This document shows positions 47,383 to 55,347 of a DNA stretch of 64,000 nt, one piece after another. Origin of the DNA: Poseidonibacter parvus (GTDB lineage Bacteria; Campylobacterota; Campylobacteria; Campylobacterales; Arcobacteraceae). Both the position numbers and the translations under genes were made by a program. The DNA is taken from positions 2,418,001 to 2,482,000 of the forward strand of contig NZ_CP019070.1 in NCBI RefSeq assembly GCF_001956695.1, in the 5' to 3' direction. A model generated the notes under the pieces. It made no database searches, had not been told where the DNA came from, and saw nothing but the letters and a program-made list of their open reading frames with translations. Each line of letters begins with the position of its first letter. Position 1 is the first letter of the stretch.

Positions 47383-47410
47383 AAATTCAACCTTTGAATG
47401 ATTATACTAG

Positions 47411-48028
47411 CTAATATTTAATTAAACCTATTAAATTATAAGCAATTATAAGCATAATAATACCTATTGAGGTATCAAGTATTTTCCAAGTTATTGGTTT
47501 TTTAAATAATGGTATTAAAAGTCTTGCTCCAAAACCTAAAAGCATAAACCATGTAGAAGAAGCAGTAACTGCACCAAGTAAAAAGTATATTTTTAAATCA
47601 CTTTGAATATTTGCACCAATTCCACCAATTAATAAAACTGTATCTAAATAAGTATGAGGATTTAAAAAAGTAAAAACCAAAAGCATTGTAATTACTTGTT
47701 TTAAAGGATTTGTTTTGTTTTTACCATCTATTTCTAAACTCTCATTTTTAAAAGCAGATCTAAAAGACATAAATGAATAAAAACATAAAAATAAAATTCC
47801 AATTATAGCAATACCATTAATTAGAAGCTGATTTCCTTGAATAAAAAATCCAAGACCAAAAACTCCTGCAGAAATTAATAAAGTATCAAATAATATACAT
47901 AAAGAAACTGCAATGCCAATATATTGCTTTAAAAGACCAAGTTTTAAAATATATGCATTTTGCGCACCTATTGCAACAATAAGAGAAAAAGTTACAATAA
48001 ACCCTTTTAAAAATATTTCAATAATCAT
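47411..48028 (-). CDS. LysE/ArgO family amino-acid exporter
   Basis: A 205-residue membrane protein with about six helices. The motif VAIGAQNAYILKLGL is the hallmark of ArgO/LysE exporters of basic amino acids. Export of arginine or lysine relieves excess during growth on peptides. It overlaps marC by one base and lies downstream of an amino-acid importer, so the operon may balance amino-acid levels (inference). Confidence 0.85.
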   Translation of the reverse strand: MIIEIFLKGFIVTFSLIVAIGAQNAYILKLGLLKQYIGIAVSLCILFDTLLISAGVFGLGFFIQGNQLLINGIAIIGILFLCFYSFMSFRSAFKNESLEIDGKNKTNPLKQVITMLLVFTFLNPHTYLDTVLLIGGIGANIQSDLKIYFLLGAVTASSTWFMLLGFGARLLIPLFKKPITWKILDTSIGIIMLIIAYNLIGLIKY

Positions 48029-48666
48029 TATATATACATCTTTGCTAAATTTATAATACCTGAAACTATAAATTGTATTGATATAGCTCCAACAATTAAT
48101 CCCATAAGTTTGGTAATAATATTTTGTCCAGTTAGTCCTAAATATTTTTTAATATATATTGAATTTTTTAATACTATATAAAAAAGTGCTGCATTAACTA
48201 AGAAAGCTAAAGTAATTGATATCAAATCTGTATAAACTTCAGCTTGATGCTTAAAAATAATAATAGTAGTAAAAATACCTGTACCAAATGCAATTGGAAT
48301 TCCTATTGGAATAACAGATAAATCGTCATGATTTTCTAAATCTTTGCCTTCTTCTTTTGTAGGTTTTTTATCTGTAGCACTTCCATTTACCATACCTATA
48401 GCCATTAGAAGTAAGATTATTCCACCCATAACTTTTAGTGAATGTTCACCAATACCAAATAGTTTTAAAATAAAATCACCTGTAATTAAAACTACAAAAA
48501 ATGCTATTATTACAGTTATTGTAGATTTTTTGGCAACTTTATTTATTTGATCTTTAGTAATATTGTTATTAAGCAATGATAGTGCAATTGCACTAATTCC
48601 TATTGGATCCATAATTGCAAAAAAAGTAATACCCTGCTGCAAAAAGGTAGAGAAAAAAGATTCCAC
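48028..48666 (-). CDS. MarC family membrane protein
   Basis: A 212-residue protein with six helices, starting with FFAIMDPIGISAIALSLL and containing the central PIGIPIAFGTGIFTTII, the features of the MarC/UPF0056 family. E. coli MarC was once linked to antibiotic resistance but its function is unknown. It begins one base after the permease gene ends and overlaps the exporter by one base. Confidence 0.85.
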   Translation of the reverse strand: MESFFSTFLQQGITFFAIMDPIGISAIALSLLNNNITKDQINKVAKKSTITVIIAFFVVLITGDFILKLFGIGEHSLKVMGGIILLLMAIGMVNGSATDKKPTKEEGKDLENHDDLSVIPIGIPIAFGTGIFTTIIIFKHQAEVYTDLISITLAFLVNAALFYIVLKNSIYIKKYLGLTGQNIITKLMGLIVGAISIQFIVSGIINLAKMYI

Positions 48667-49632
48667 CTAAGACATTCCGCCTTTTGCTGCCATTCTTTTT
48701 TCTAACCTATGCCCAATAAGACTTAGTATAGAAGTAATAGATAAATATAAAAGTGCAATTACAATCCATGTTTCAAATGGAGAGAATGTATTTGCAACAA
48801 TTTCTTTTCCAACTTTCGTTAAATCTGTAATCGAAATAACAGATACTAAAGATGAATCTTTTACAAGGGCAATAGTCTCACCTACAAGTGTTGGTAAAGC
48901 TCTTTTAAATGCTTGTGGTAAAATAATATGTCTCATAGCTTGAAAGTTTGAAATACCTAATGATTTTGCAGCTTCAAGCTGACCTTTATCAATAGATTGT
49001 ATAGCACCTCTTAAAATCTCAGCCATATAAGCACCAAAGAAAATACCAAGAGATAAAATACCTGCAACCATTCGCTCTAGTTCAAAAATATTTGCAACTA
49101 TAAAGTAAAATAAGAATATTTGTACAAGTAAAGGAGTACCTCTAATAATAGTAATATATACAGTTGCAATATCTTGTAAGAATATCATTGAAGATAACTT
49201 CATAAGTGCAACTATAATACCAATTACTAAAGTTAATAACATTGCAAAAAATGATATTTTAAGTGTAACCCAAAGACCAGATAAAATAGGTCCTGCATGA
49301 AGTTCTTCTTTTGAAGCGATATAATCACCTTCATATACATCTTCGCCTACTTCATAATCAAATGAAAAACTACTATCTAAATTAGTTACTTCTACTTTTT
49401 CATCACCTTGAATAAAGTATTTATTTGATTCTAATACTAGTTTTCCATCTATTGGAGCTTCAATTGAAATTGTTTCGTCATATGCAAAATATTTTGGAAC
49501 ACTATTCCACTTCCAAACATAGTTCATGTTTGCTGCTGCTGCATAGAAAAAGTATCCTACGGCAACAAAGAACAATAAGGCAACAAAGTGCCCTACTGTT
49601 TTATTTTGTCCTAATGGTATTCTTTTAGCCAT
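48667..49632 (-). CDS. polar amino-acid ABC transporter permease, with N-terminal periplasmic insertion
   Basis: A 321-residue permease. The last 215 residues are a HisM/GlnP-type domain with five helices and the EAA loop EAAKSLGISNFQAMRHIILPQA. In front of it is an additional helix (about 13-33) and a predicted periplasmic segment of about 75 residues rich in acidic and aromatic residues (NMNYVWKWNSVPKYFAYDE). Typical permeases of this family are about 220-250 residues, so this is an enlarged form. It works with the adjacent binding protein and ATPase. Confidence 0.88.
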   Translation of the reverse strand: MAKRIPLGQNKTVGHFVALLFFVAVGYFFYAAAANMNYVWKWNSVPKYFAYDETISIEAPIDGKLVLESNKYFIQGDEKVEVTNLDSSFSFDYEVGEDVYEGDYIASKEELHAGPILSGLWVTLKISFFAMLLTLVIGIIVALMKLSSMIFLQDIATVYITIIRGTPLLVQIFLFYFIVANIFELERMVAGILSLGIFFGAYMAEILRGAIQSIDKGQLEAAKSLGISNFQAMRHIILPQAFKRALPTLVGETIALVKDSSLVSVISITDLTKVGKEIVANTFSPFETWIVIALLYLSITSILSLIGHRLEKRMAAKGGMS

Positions 49633-49635
49633 TTA

Positions 49636-50472
49636 TTACTGAACTCTTTTTAACCATTTTGTATCTCTTAACCATTTCTCATTTAATTTTCCATGGAAGT
49701 CAACAACTTTATCACCCTTCATTTGTCTTAAGAAGTTATTTAACCAGTTAAGAAAATCAGGATCACCTTTTCTAATAGCCCAACCAAGAGGTTCGTAAGT
49801 TAAAGGAGTATCTAAATGTACTAATTTATCTTTACCTTTATCAGACATAAATACAATGTTGTAAGGTTGATCATATACTACTCCATCAGCTTTACCATTT
49901 AATACTTCAGATACTGCATCTGATTCTGTTTCAAAAGTAATGATTTTTGCATTTTTGAAGAATTTTCTTGTTGCAATTTCACCTGTAACCCCAAGTTTTG
50001 ATACAACAGTATATTCAGGTTTATCTAAATCAGCAGCAGATTTAATTTTTCCTGCTAACTCTTTTCTAATCATAATTGTTTGACCAACAACTACATATGG
50101 ATCTGCAAAGTTAATTTTTAAGTTTCTTTGTTGAGTAATAGTCATACCCGACATAATAATGTCATATTTATTTGTTAATAAACCAGCAATAATACCATCC
50201 CAAGCAGTAGGAACAAGTTTTAATTTAACACCCATTTCTTTTGCCATTTTCTTAGCCATATCAACATCATAACCTATAATTCGACCTTTTTTGTCTTTCA
50301 TTTCAAAAGGCATATATCCAGGCTCCATACCAACTCTTAACTCACCTCTTTGTAAGATTTTATTTAATGTAGAATTTTTCCACAAATTAATATCATCTGC
50401 AGATGAATTTGCAACAAACAATGTACTAATAGCAAAAACTGCTACTAAAAACTTTTTAACTAAATTTCTCAT
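49636..50472 (-). CDS. amino-acid ABC transporter substrate-binding protein (family 3)
   Basis: A 278-residue periplasmic protein. Signal peptide about 1-25 (ending SSA). Family signatures are LRVGMEPGYMPFEMKDKKGRIIGYDVDMAK and IIAGLLTNKYDIIMSGMTITQQR, followed by the arginine (about 128) that pairs with the amino-acid carboxylate region. It should bind a polar amino acid; which one cannot be read from the sequence. Three bases separate it from the permease. Confidence 0.9.
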   Translation of the reverse strand: MRNLVKKFLVAVFAISTLFVANSSADDINLWKNSTLNKILQRGELRVGMEPGYMPFEMKDKKGRIIGYDVDMAKKMAKEMGVKLKLVPTAWDGIIAGLLTNKYDIIMSGMTITQQRNLKINFADPYVVVGQTIMIRKELAGKIKSAADLDKPEYTVVSKLGVTGEIATRKFFKNAKIITFETESDAVSEVLNGKADGVVYDQPYNIVFMSDKGKDKLVHLDTPLTYEPLGWAIRKGDPDFLNWLNNFLRQMKGDKVVDFHGKLNEKWLRDTKWLKRVQ

Positions 50473-50508
50473 GTTTTTCCTTTTTTTTAGATTGGGTTTA
50501 TTAACTAC

Positions 50509-51249
50509 TTAGTGTGTTAAAATTTCTTTTAGAAACTTTTGTGCACGTTCACTTTTTGGATTATTAAAAAACTCTTCAGGAGAATTTTCTTCAACAATAA
50601 CACCTGCATCCATAAATACAATTCGGTCACCAACTTCTTTTGCAAAACCCATTTCATGAGTAACACAAACAATTGTAAAGTTTTCTTCTGCTAAATCTTT
50701 CATAACTGATAAAACATCACCAATAGTTTCAGGATCCAGTGCTGATGTTGGCTCATCAAAAAGAATAACTTTTGGCTTCATTGCTAAAGACCTTGCAATT
50801 GCAACTCTTTGTTTTTGTCCACCAGATAAATCTCCTGGATAAGAATCAGCTTTATCTGAAAGTTTTACTTTTTCAAGTAACTCTTTTGCAATTTTTATTG
50901 CTTCATCATTTGATCTTTTTTTAACCAAATTTTGAGCAAGTGTGATATTTTCTAAAATTGTTAAGTGAGGGAAAAGATTAAAATGTTGAAATACCATTCC
51001 AACTTCACTTCTAATCTCTTTTAAATTCTTTTTACTTGCATGAATATCAATATTATCAACTAAGATAGTTCCATCATCAATTTCTTCAAGTCCATTTATA
51101 CATCTTATTAATGTAGATTTTCCAGAACCTGATGGTCCACATACAACAACAATCTCACCTTTTTTTACAGAAAAATCAATATTTTTTAATACATGAAAGT
51201 CATCATAGTATTTATCAATTTTTGTCATAGAAATTATATTTTCGTTCAT
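50509..51249 (-). CDS. amino-acid ABC transporter ATPase (GlnQ/PebC-like)
   Basis: A 246-residue ATPase with Walker [11 protein letters not shown]-loop [12 protein letters not shown], signature LSGGQKQR, Walker [15 protein letters not shown] and switch [10 protein letters not shown]. These fit GlnQ/HisP-type importers of polar amino acids. First gene of the leftward operon ATPase - binding protein - permease - marC - exporter. Confidence 0.92.
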   Translation of the reverse strand: MNENIISMTKIDKYYDDFHVLKNIDFSVKKGEIVVVCGPSGSGKSTLIRCINGLEEIDDGTILVDNIDIHASKKNLKEIRSEVGMVFQHFNLFPHLTILENITLAQNLVKKRSNDEAIKIAKELLEKVKLSDKADSYPGDLSGGQKQRVAIARSLAMKPKVILFDEPTSALDPETIGDVLSVMKDLAEENFTIVCVTHEMGFAKEVGDRIVFMDAGVIVEENSPEEFFNNPKSERAQKFLKEILTH

Positions 51250-51286
51250 TAAAACTCTTTTTTATTTTGCATAACTTCAATGATAC

Positions 51287-51300
51287 TAAACAATTGTTTA
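51287..51300. promoter_or_regulatory. perfect 14-base palindrome TAAACAATTGTTTA
   Basis: Lies 38 bases upstream of the ATPase start in the divergent spacer shared with the DMT gene. Form of an operator; regulator unknown. Confidence 0.35.
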
Positions 51301-51355
51301 ATTTATAATATAACTAAAGAGTATTTTATATACAATTTATCTATAATTTATATGA

Positions 51356-51361
51356 TATAAT
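51356..51361 (+). promoter_or_regulatory. extended -10 element TGATATAAT for the DMT transporter gene
   Basis: A TG one base before a perfect TATAAT gives an extended -10. It lies 29 bases before the GTG start. Confidence 0.6.
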
Positions 51362-51389
51362 CCCGCAAATTATCTTGGAGAAGTGAAAA

Positions 51390-52274
51390 GTGAAATCAAA
51401 ACTATATGAATTAAGAGCAGATTTATTGCTATTAAGTGTTGCAATTGCATGGGGTGTTACATTTTTAATGGTACAAGAAGCTATTGATTCAACTCCTGTT
51501 TATTCATTTTTATTTTTTAGATTTGGCTTAGCTTCAATTTTAATGTTTTTTATTGCATATAAATATTTCAAAGAAATCAATAAACAAACAATATTATTTG
51601 GAATACTTCTAGGTTCAATTCTTTTTTCAGCATTTGCTACACAAACTTTTGGGCTAGCTTATACAAAAAGCTCAATTGTTGCATTTATTACAGGTCTTAA
51701 TGTAATTTGTGTGCCTTTTTTAGCTTATTTTATATTCAAAGACCATGTTAGAAGAAATGTATTAATAGCAAGTATTATTGCTGTTGTTGGTCTATACTTA
51801 CTAACAATGTCAGGAGAATTAACTTTAGGATATGGAGAGTTTTTAACACTAATTTGTGCTTTTCTTTTTGCTTTACATATTATTTTTACTGGAAAGTTTT
51901 CAAAAGAAGTTAATGTTTACCTATTAGTTTTATTCCAACTTATTACTGTATCAATTTTATCTTTAGCTTTTTCGTTAGTTTTAGATGACACTACTTTTAA
52001 TCTTAATTATGATTATACATTTTTTAAAGCAGTAATTGTAACAGCAGTATTTGCAACAGTTTATGCATTTTTAATTCAAACATATATGCAACAATTTACA
52101 ACTGCCACAAAAACAGCTGTAATATTTACAATGGAGCCTGTTAGTGCTTCTATTTATGGATATTTCGCAGGTGGCGAGATTCTTACAAGTATCCAAATTC
52201 TTGGAGCTATTTTAATAATTTGTGCAACATTAGTAGCTGAATTAAAATTCTCTAAAAAAGGATTAAAAACTTAA
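51390..52274 (+). CDS. EamA/DMT superfamily transporter
   Basis: A 294-residue membrane protein with ten helices in two EamA repeats (first: LSVAIAWGVTFLMVQEAI; second begins about residue 150, GYGEFLTLICAFLFALHIIFTGKF). The late motif FTMEPVSASIYGYFAGGE is typical. These proteins export metabolites or amino acids. Start is GTG at 51390 with TTGGAGA about ten bases upstream. Confidence 0.85.
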   Translation: MKSKLYELRADLLLLSVAIAWGVTFLMVQEAIDSTPVYSFLFFRFGLASILMFFIAYKYFKEINKQTILFGILLGSILFSAFATQTFGLAYTKSSIVAFITGLNVICVPFLAYFIFKDHVRRNVLIASIIAVVGLYLLTMSGELTLGYGEFLTLICAFLFALHIIFTGKFSKEVNVYLLVLFQLITVSILSLAFSLVLDDTTFNLNYDYTFFKAVIVTAVFATVYAFLIQTYMQQFTTATKTAVIFTMEPVSASIYGYFAGGEILTSIQILGAILIICATLVAELKFSKKGLKT

Positions 52275-52346
52275 AATATTATTATGCTTTATTCCTGCTA
52301 CTATTAAGTGCTAAGATTTAAGATTAAATTAAAGGAGACTTACTAG

Positions 52347-53459
52347 ATGCAAAAGTTTTTATATATTACAGATCAAGATGAATACACTGAACATAGTTTT
52401 ATTGGCCCTTTATTCGAGAAATACTTAAATAAACACTTCGATATTAATGTGATTTATTTTTCAAAAGCAAAAGATGATTTTGAAAAAAAAGATGATACTA
52501 AATTTATAATTCCATATAGATACAAAGATAATGTATTAAAAGAGTTAGAATCAAATGGAATAAATATAGAAGAATACTCTTACATTACAATAAGAAATGA
52601 TATTTCTATTTTAAAATCAATTTTAAATGATAAGCTAAAATACAACTATAAAGTTGGATTTAGATTATCTTTTCCTAAAAGAATGGCAAAAATACAAATT
52701 GATGAAGCAAATAACAAAAAGAACTATTTTGATATTATCAATAACAAAATACAAACTTACAAAGAATCTTCACTAATTAATGACTGTGATATCTTTCTTC
52801 CAACTTCAAGACAAATGAGAGATGATTACCTAAAATCTGTTAAAACTAGATCATTCGTAATTCCTTCTGCAATTGACCCTGATATGATGCAACAAAATGT
52901 TCACCATGAAGGTGCTGAAAAAAGATTTTTTTATGCAGGAACTTTAGACAAATTAAGAGAGTTTGAAACAGTATTAAAAGCTTTTAGCCAAATTGATACT
53001 AGTAACTTTAAACTAATGGTTTCTACAAAAGATCCAGTTTATGCAAAAGAGTTATTTGCAAAATATCCAAATCTCGATGATTCTATTGAAATTTATGATG
53101 CTAAAACAAAAAAAGAACTTTTAGAAGTAATTGCAAAAGCAGATATTGGTCTTGCAGCTTTACCTAGTATTGAATTATTCAATAGTTCAACACCAATGAA
53201 AATCTTAGATTATTACTCAAGTGCAATTCCTTGTGTTATGACTGATAATGAAAACAACCGTTCAATATTTACAGATAATACAAGTGCATGGATGACAGAC
53301 TTTACAGAAGATGCAATAAAAGAAAAACTAGAATACATTATAAATCTTTCAAAAGATGAAATCACTCTTGTTGGTGAAAATGGTCAAAAAAGATTGTTAG
53401 ACGTTAGAAATTACGAGCGAATTGCTGCAGATTTAGCACACCAATTAAATATACTATAA
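52347..53459 (+). CDS. glycosyltransferase, GT-B fold (GT4-like)
   Basis: A 370-residue enzyme. The C-terminal half has the nucleotide-sugar-binding pattern: FFYAGTLDKLREFETVLKAF (about 193-212), and GLAALPSIELFNSSTPMKILDYYSS with the acceptor-side Glu region (about 270-296). The N-terminal half resembles a Rossmann domain, starting FLYITDQDEYTEHS. It likely adds a sugar to a surface glycan. It is not linked to the capsule genes at the start of the window. AAAGGAGA precedes the ATG; a strong terminator begins at its stop. Confidence 0.8.
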   Translation: MQKFLYITDQDEYTEHSFIGPLFEKYLNKHFDINVIYFSKAKDDFEKKDDTKFIIPYRYKDNVLKELESNGINIEEYSYITIRNDISILKSILNDKLKYNYKVGFRLSFPKRMAKIQIDEANNKKNYFDIINNKIQTYKESSLINDCDIFLPTSRQMRDDYLKSVKTRSFVIPSAIDPDMMQQNVHHEGAEKRFFYAGTLDKLREFETVLKAFSQIDTSNFKLMVSTKDPVYAKELFAKYPNLDDSIEIYDAKTKKELLEVIAKADIGLAALPSIELFNSSTPMKILDYYSSAIPCVMTDNENNRSIFTDNTSAWMTDFTEDAIKEKLEYIINLSKDEITLVGENGQKRLLDVRNYERIAADLAHQLNIL

Positions 53460-53488
53460 AAAGAACTTTTTTCTTTTTATAGTTTTTT
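53454..53488 (+). terminator. rho-independent terminator of the glycosyltransferase gene
   Basis: Perfect 12-base arms 53454-53465 and 53471-53482, loop CTTTT, then six T. The stop codon lies inside the left arm. Confidence 0.88.
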
Positions 53489-53554
53489 GACCAAAATCAT
53501 GAAATAGCTTTTTATCTTGTGCTAAGATATTTTTTATTTATTAAAGGATATCTT

Positions 53555-54118
53555 TTGAAAACATTTTTAAAGCAATTTAAAAAAGTAAACTCCGAACCTT
53601 TAGAAAAATCCAATATTCTTTGGTCATGGATTGGTTCTTTTTTAGGAATACTTGCAATATCATATTTTCATAATGACATATTAAATGATAAAGATTTAAC
53701 TTTAGTAATTGGTTCTTTTGGAGCAAGTGCTGTTTTAGTTTATGGAGCAGTAAACTCACCTCTTGCACAACCTAGAAACTTAATTGGTGGGCATATTTTA
53801 TCTGCAATAATTGGTGTGATTTCTTTTAAACTCTTTTCTCAAAATATTTTATTAGCTTCCGCTTTTGCAGTATCTACTTCAATTTTTGTAATGCAATTAA
53901 CTTTAACTCTTCATCCTCCAGGAGGAGCTACAGCATTAATTGCAGTAATTGGAAGTCCACAAGTTCATGAATTAGGTTTCTTATATGTATTAATTCCTGT
54001 AACATCAGGTGCTTTTATATTATTAAGTATTGCTGTAATTATAAATAACATACCAAAACATAGATATTATCCTGAATCATTAAAAGATTATAATAAAAAA
54101 TGGTTTAGTGATGATTAG
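53555..54118 (+). CDS. HPP family integral membrane protein
   Basis: A 187-residue protein from a TTG start at 53555 that has AAAGGA six bases upstream; an upstream GTG at 53519 has no ribosome site and overlaps no coding-like sequence. Four helices are visible, and the motif LTLHPPGGATALIAV with His-Pro-Pro names the family. Related plant proteins move nitrite across membranes; bacterial roles are open. The siroheme nitrite reductase 15 kb away is not linked in position. Confidence 0.85.
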   Translation: MKTFLKQFKKVNSEPLEKSNILWSWIGSFLGILAISYFHNDILNDKDLTLVIGSFGASAVLVYGAVNSPLAQPRNLIGGHILSAIIGVISFKLFSQNILLASAFAVSTSIFVMQLTLTLHPPGGATALIAVIGSPQVHELGFLYVLIPVTSGAFILLSIAVIINNIPKHRYYPESLKDYNKKWFSDD

Positions 54119-54182
54119 TTTTCATTAGTAAAAGTGCTTTGTTTTAGTACTTTATGTTGAAATTTTATAAATAGGATATAAA

Positions 54183-54228
54183 TTGTCCTATTTATTGATT
54201 TAAATCAAGACAATTTTTGTCCTATTTA
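54183..54228. repeat. direct repeats TTGTCCTATTTA flanking the FNR-type box
   Basis: Exact 12-base copies at 54183-54194 and 54217-54228. The first directly abuts the FNR-type box and is the right half of an inverted repeat AATAGGA...TCCTATT that begins about 54170; the second reaches to the -10. They look like binding sites for a second factor. Confidence 0.5.
54195..54208. promoter_or_regulatory. perfect FNR/CRP-type box TTGAT-N4-ATCAA (site 2)
   Basis: TTGATTTAAATCAA, a fully symmetric FNR site. Its centre (54201.5) is 29.5 bases upstream of the -10 start, exactly the same distance as at the CopD-like gene. Confidence 0.8.
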
Positions 54229-54230
54229 AT

Positions 54231-54236
54231 TATACT
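54231..54236 (+). promoter_or_regulatory. -10 element TATACT for the LRV-like gene
   Basis: Predicted start near 54243, which places the FNR-type box at about -41.5. Confidence 0.6.
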
Positions 54237-54266
54237 TCACTTACAAATTTAATTAAAGGATAAAAA

Positions 54267-54494
54267 ATGAAAAGATCTTTCAAATCTCTTTTGTTTTCGT
54301 TATTAGTATTTAGTACAGCATACGCTGGAGACAAATTTGGCAATTTAGATGAGAGTTACCTTAGTGATAATGCCTCATTAAATGTAAGATTAGTTATTGC
54401 AAAAGATCCAAAGACATCTCATAAAACACTACAATTATTAACACACGACAGTAATAAAGAAGTAAGAGAACACGCAAAAACTAACTTAAAATAA
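54267..54494 (+). CDS. tiny exported LRV/HEAT-like repeat protein
   Basis: A 75-residue protein with a clear signal peptide (about 1-20, ending TAYA), leaving a mature protein of about 55 residues. Residues about 37-75 (NVRLVIAKDPKTSHKTLQLL and THDSNKEVREHAKTN) match one and a half units of the leucine-rich variant (LRV) repeat, a two-helix repeat often found in multi-copy proteins. A single-unit exported form is unusual. It has a strong AAAGGA ribosome site and a promoter with a perfect FNR box, so it is probably made at high level under low oxygen. Function unknown. Confidence 0.7.
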   Translation: MKRSFKSLLFSLLVFSTAYAGDKFGNLDESYLSDNASLNVRLVIAKDPKTSHKTLQLLTHDSNKEVREHAKTNLK

Positions 54495-54501
54495 TTTATA
54501 A

Positions 54502-54543
54502 TGATATAGTAGATTATCTCCCTTTTCTACTATATCACTTTTT
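54502..54543. terminator. bidirectional terminator hairpin
   Basis: Perfect 12-base arms TGATATAGTAGA (54502-54513) and TCTACTATATCA (54526-54537), then CTTTTT. It separates the LRV-like gene from the convergent methyltransferase. Confidence 0.82.
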
Positions 54544-55326
54544 ATCCCAAGATATTACAGCCCAATAAGCATAATCTTTTTCTTGTTTTTTCTCAAAATC
54601 TAAATTATCATAGTAATTTTCTAATCGTTTTACCTCATCAGAGCTTAAACCATCAATACTCCAAGAAACACTTTGAATAAACTTTTCTTTTGAAGTATAA
54701 ATTGTACTTCTTCCTTCACTTTGAATAAAATTAACACTAGCATTTATTCCCATAGAATATAAAATATTTAAAACATAAATATAATCAGGCTTTTTAATAA
54801 TATCTCTTTGAAGTATTTCTAAAATTTCATCACTTACAAAAGAGCCACCCTTTTTATAGGTAATTACAACTTTTTTATTAGCCTTTTCATTTAACTTTTC
54901 CAAAGCTTTTTTCATATCTTTAACTTCCATAGAACGAGATGCTATTACTAAATCAGCACTTTGTAGTTCATCCCAAGAGTCATACCAAGATTTGTTTATA
55001 ATATTTATATTTTTTATATCTTGTTCTTTCGCATTTTCTTGTAATATTTCAAGCATTTTAGGTGAATAATCTAAACTATAAACTTTTTGTATTTTCTTTG
55101 CTAGTATCAATGATAAGTTTCCAACACCACAACCCACATCTAAAACACTGTGTATATCTTTTAAATCAATTAAATTTAAAAACTGTTCATTATAGATTGA
55201 TTTATGAACTTTTTTATTCATAGAAGGTGCTTTTTCATCCCATGCATCTTTGCCTTTTGCTTTAAAAGAAGTAAGCTGTTTTTGCTTTACGTATAACTCA
55301 TTAAAATCTATATCTTCAAAATTCAT
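54535..55326 (-). CDS. class I SAM-dependent methyltransferase
   Basis: A 263-residue protein with motif I VLDVGCGVGNLSLILAKK (about 66-83) and motif II-like VYSLDYSPKMLEIL, both for S-adenosylmethionine binding. The acceptor is not recognisable. A C-terminal extension (about 190-263) rich in Trp and Lys (WSIDGL, YAYWAVISWDKK) is not part of the core fold. It follows recQ by 21 bases in the same direction. Confidence 0.82.
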   Translation of the reverse strand: MNFEDIDFNELYVKQKQLTSFKAKGKDAWDEKAPSMNKKVHKSIYNEQFLNLIDLKDIHSVLDVGCGVGNLSLILAKKIQKVYSLDYSPKMLEILQENAKEQDIKNINIINKSWYDSWDELQSADLVIASRSMEVKDMKKALEKLNEKANKKVVITYKKGGSFVSDEILEILQRDIIKKPDYIYVLNILYSMGINASVNFIQSEGRSTIYTSKEKFIQSVSWSIDGLSSDEVKRLENYYDNLDFEKKQEKDYAYWAVISWDKK

Positions 55327-55347
55327 TTTTTATTCCTTTACTTTTCT

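Noticed and set aside
53519-53554. Upstream GTG start for the HPP protein
   Set aside because: No ribosome site before 53519, while the TTG at 53555 has AAAGGA at good spacing and the family N-terminus begins after it.
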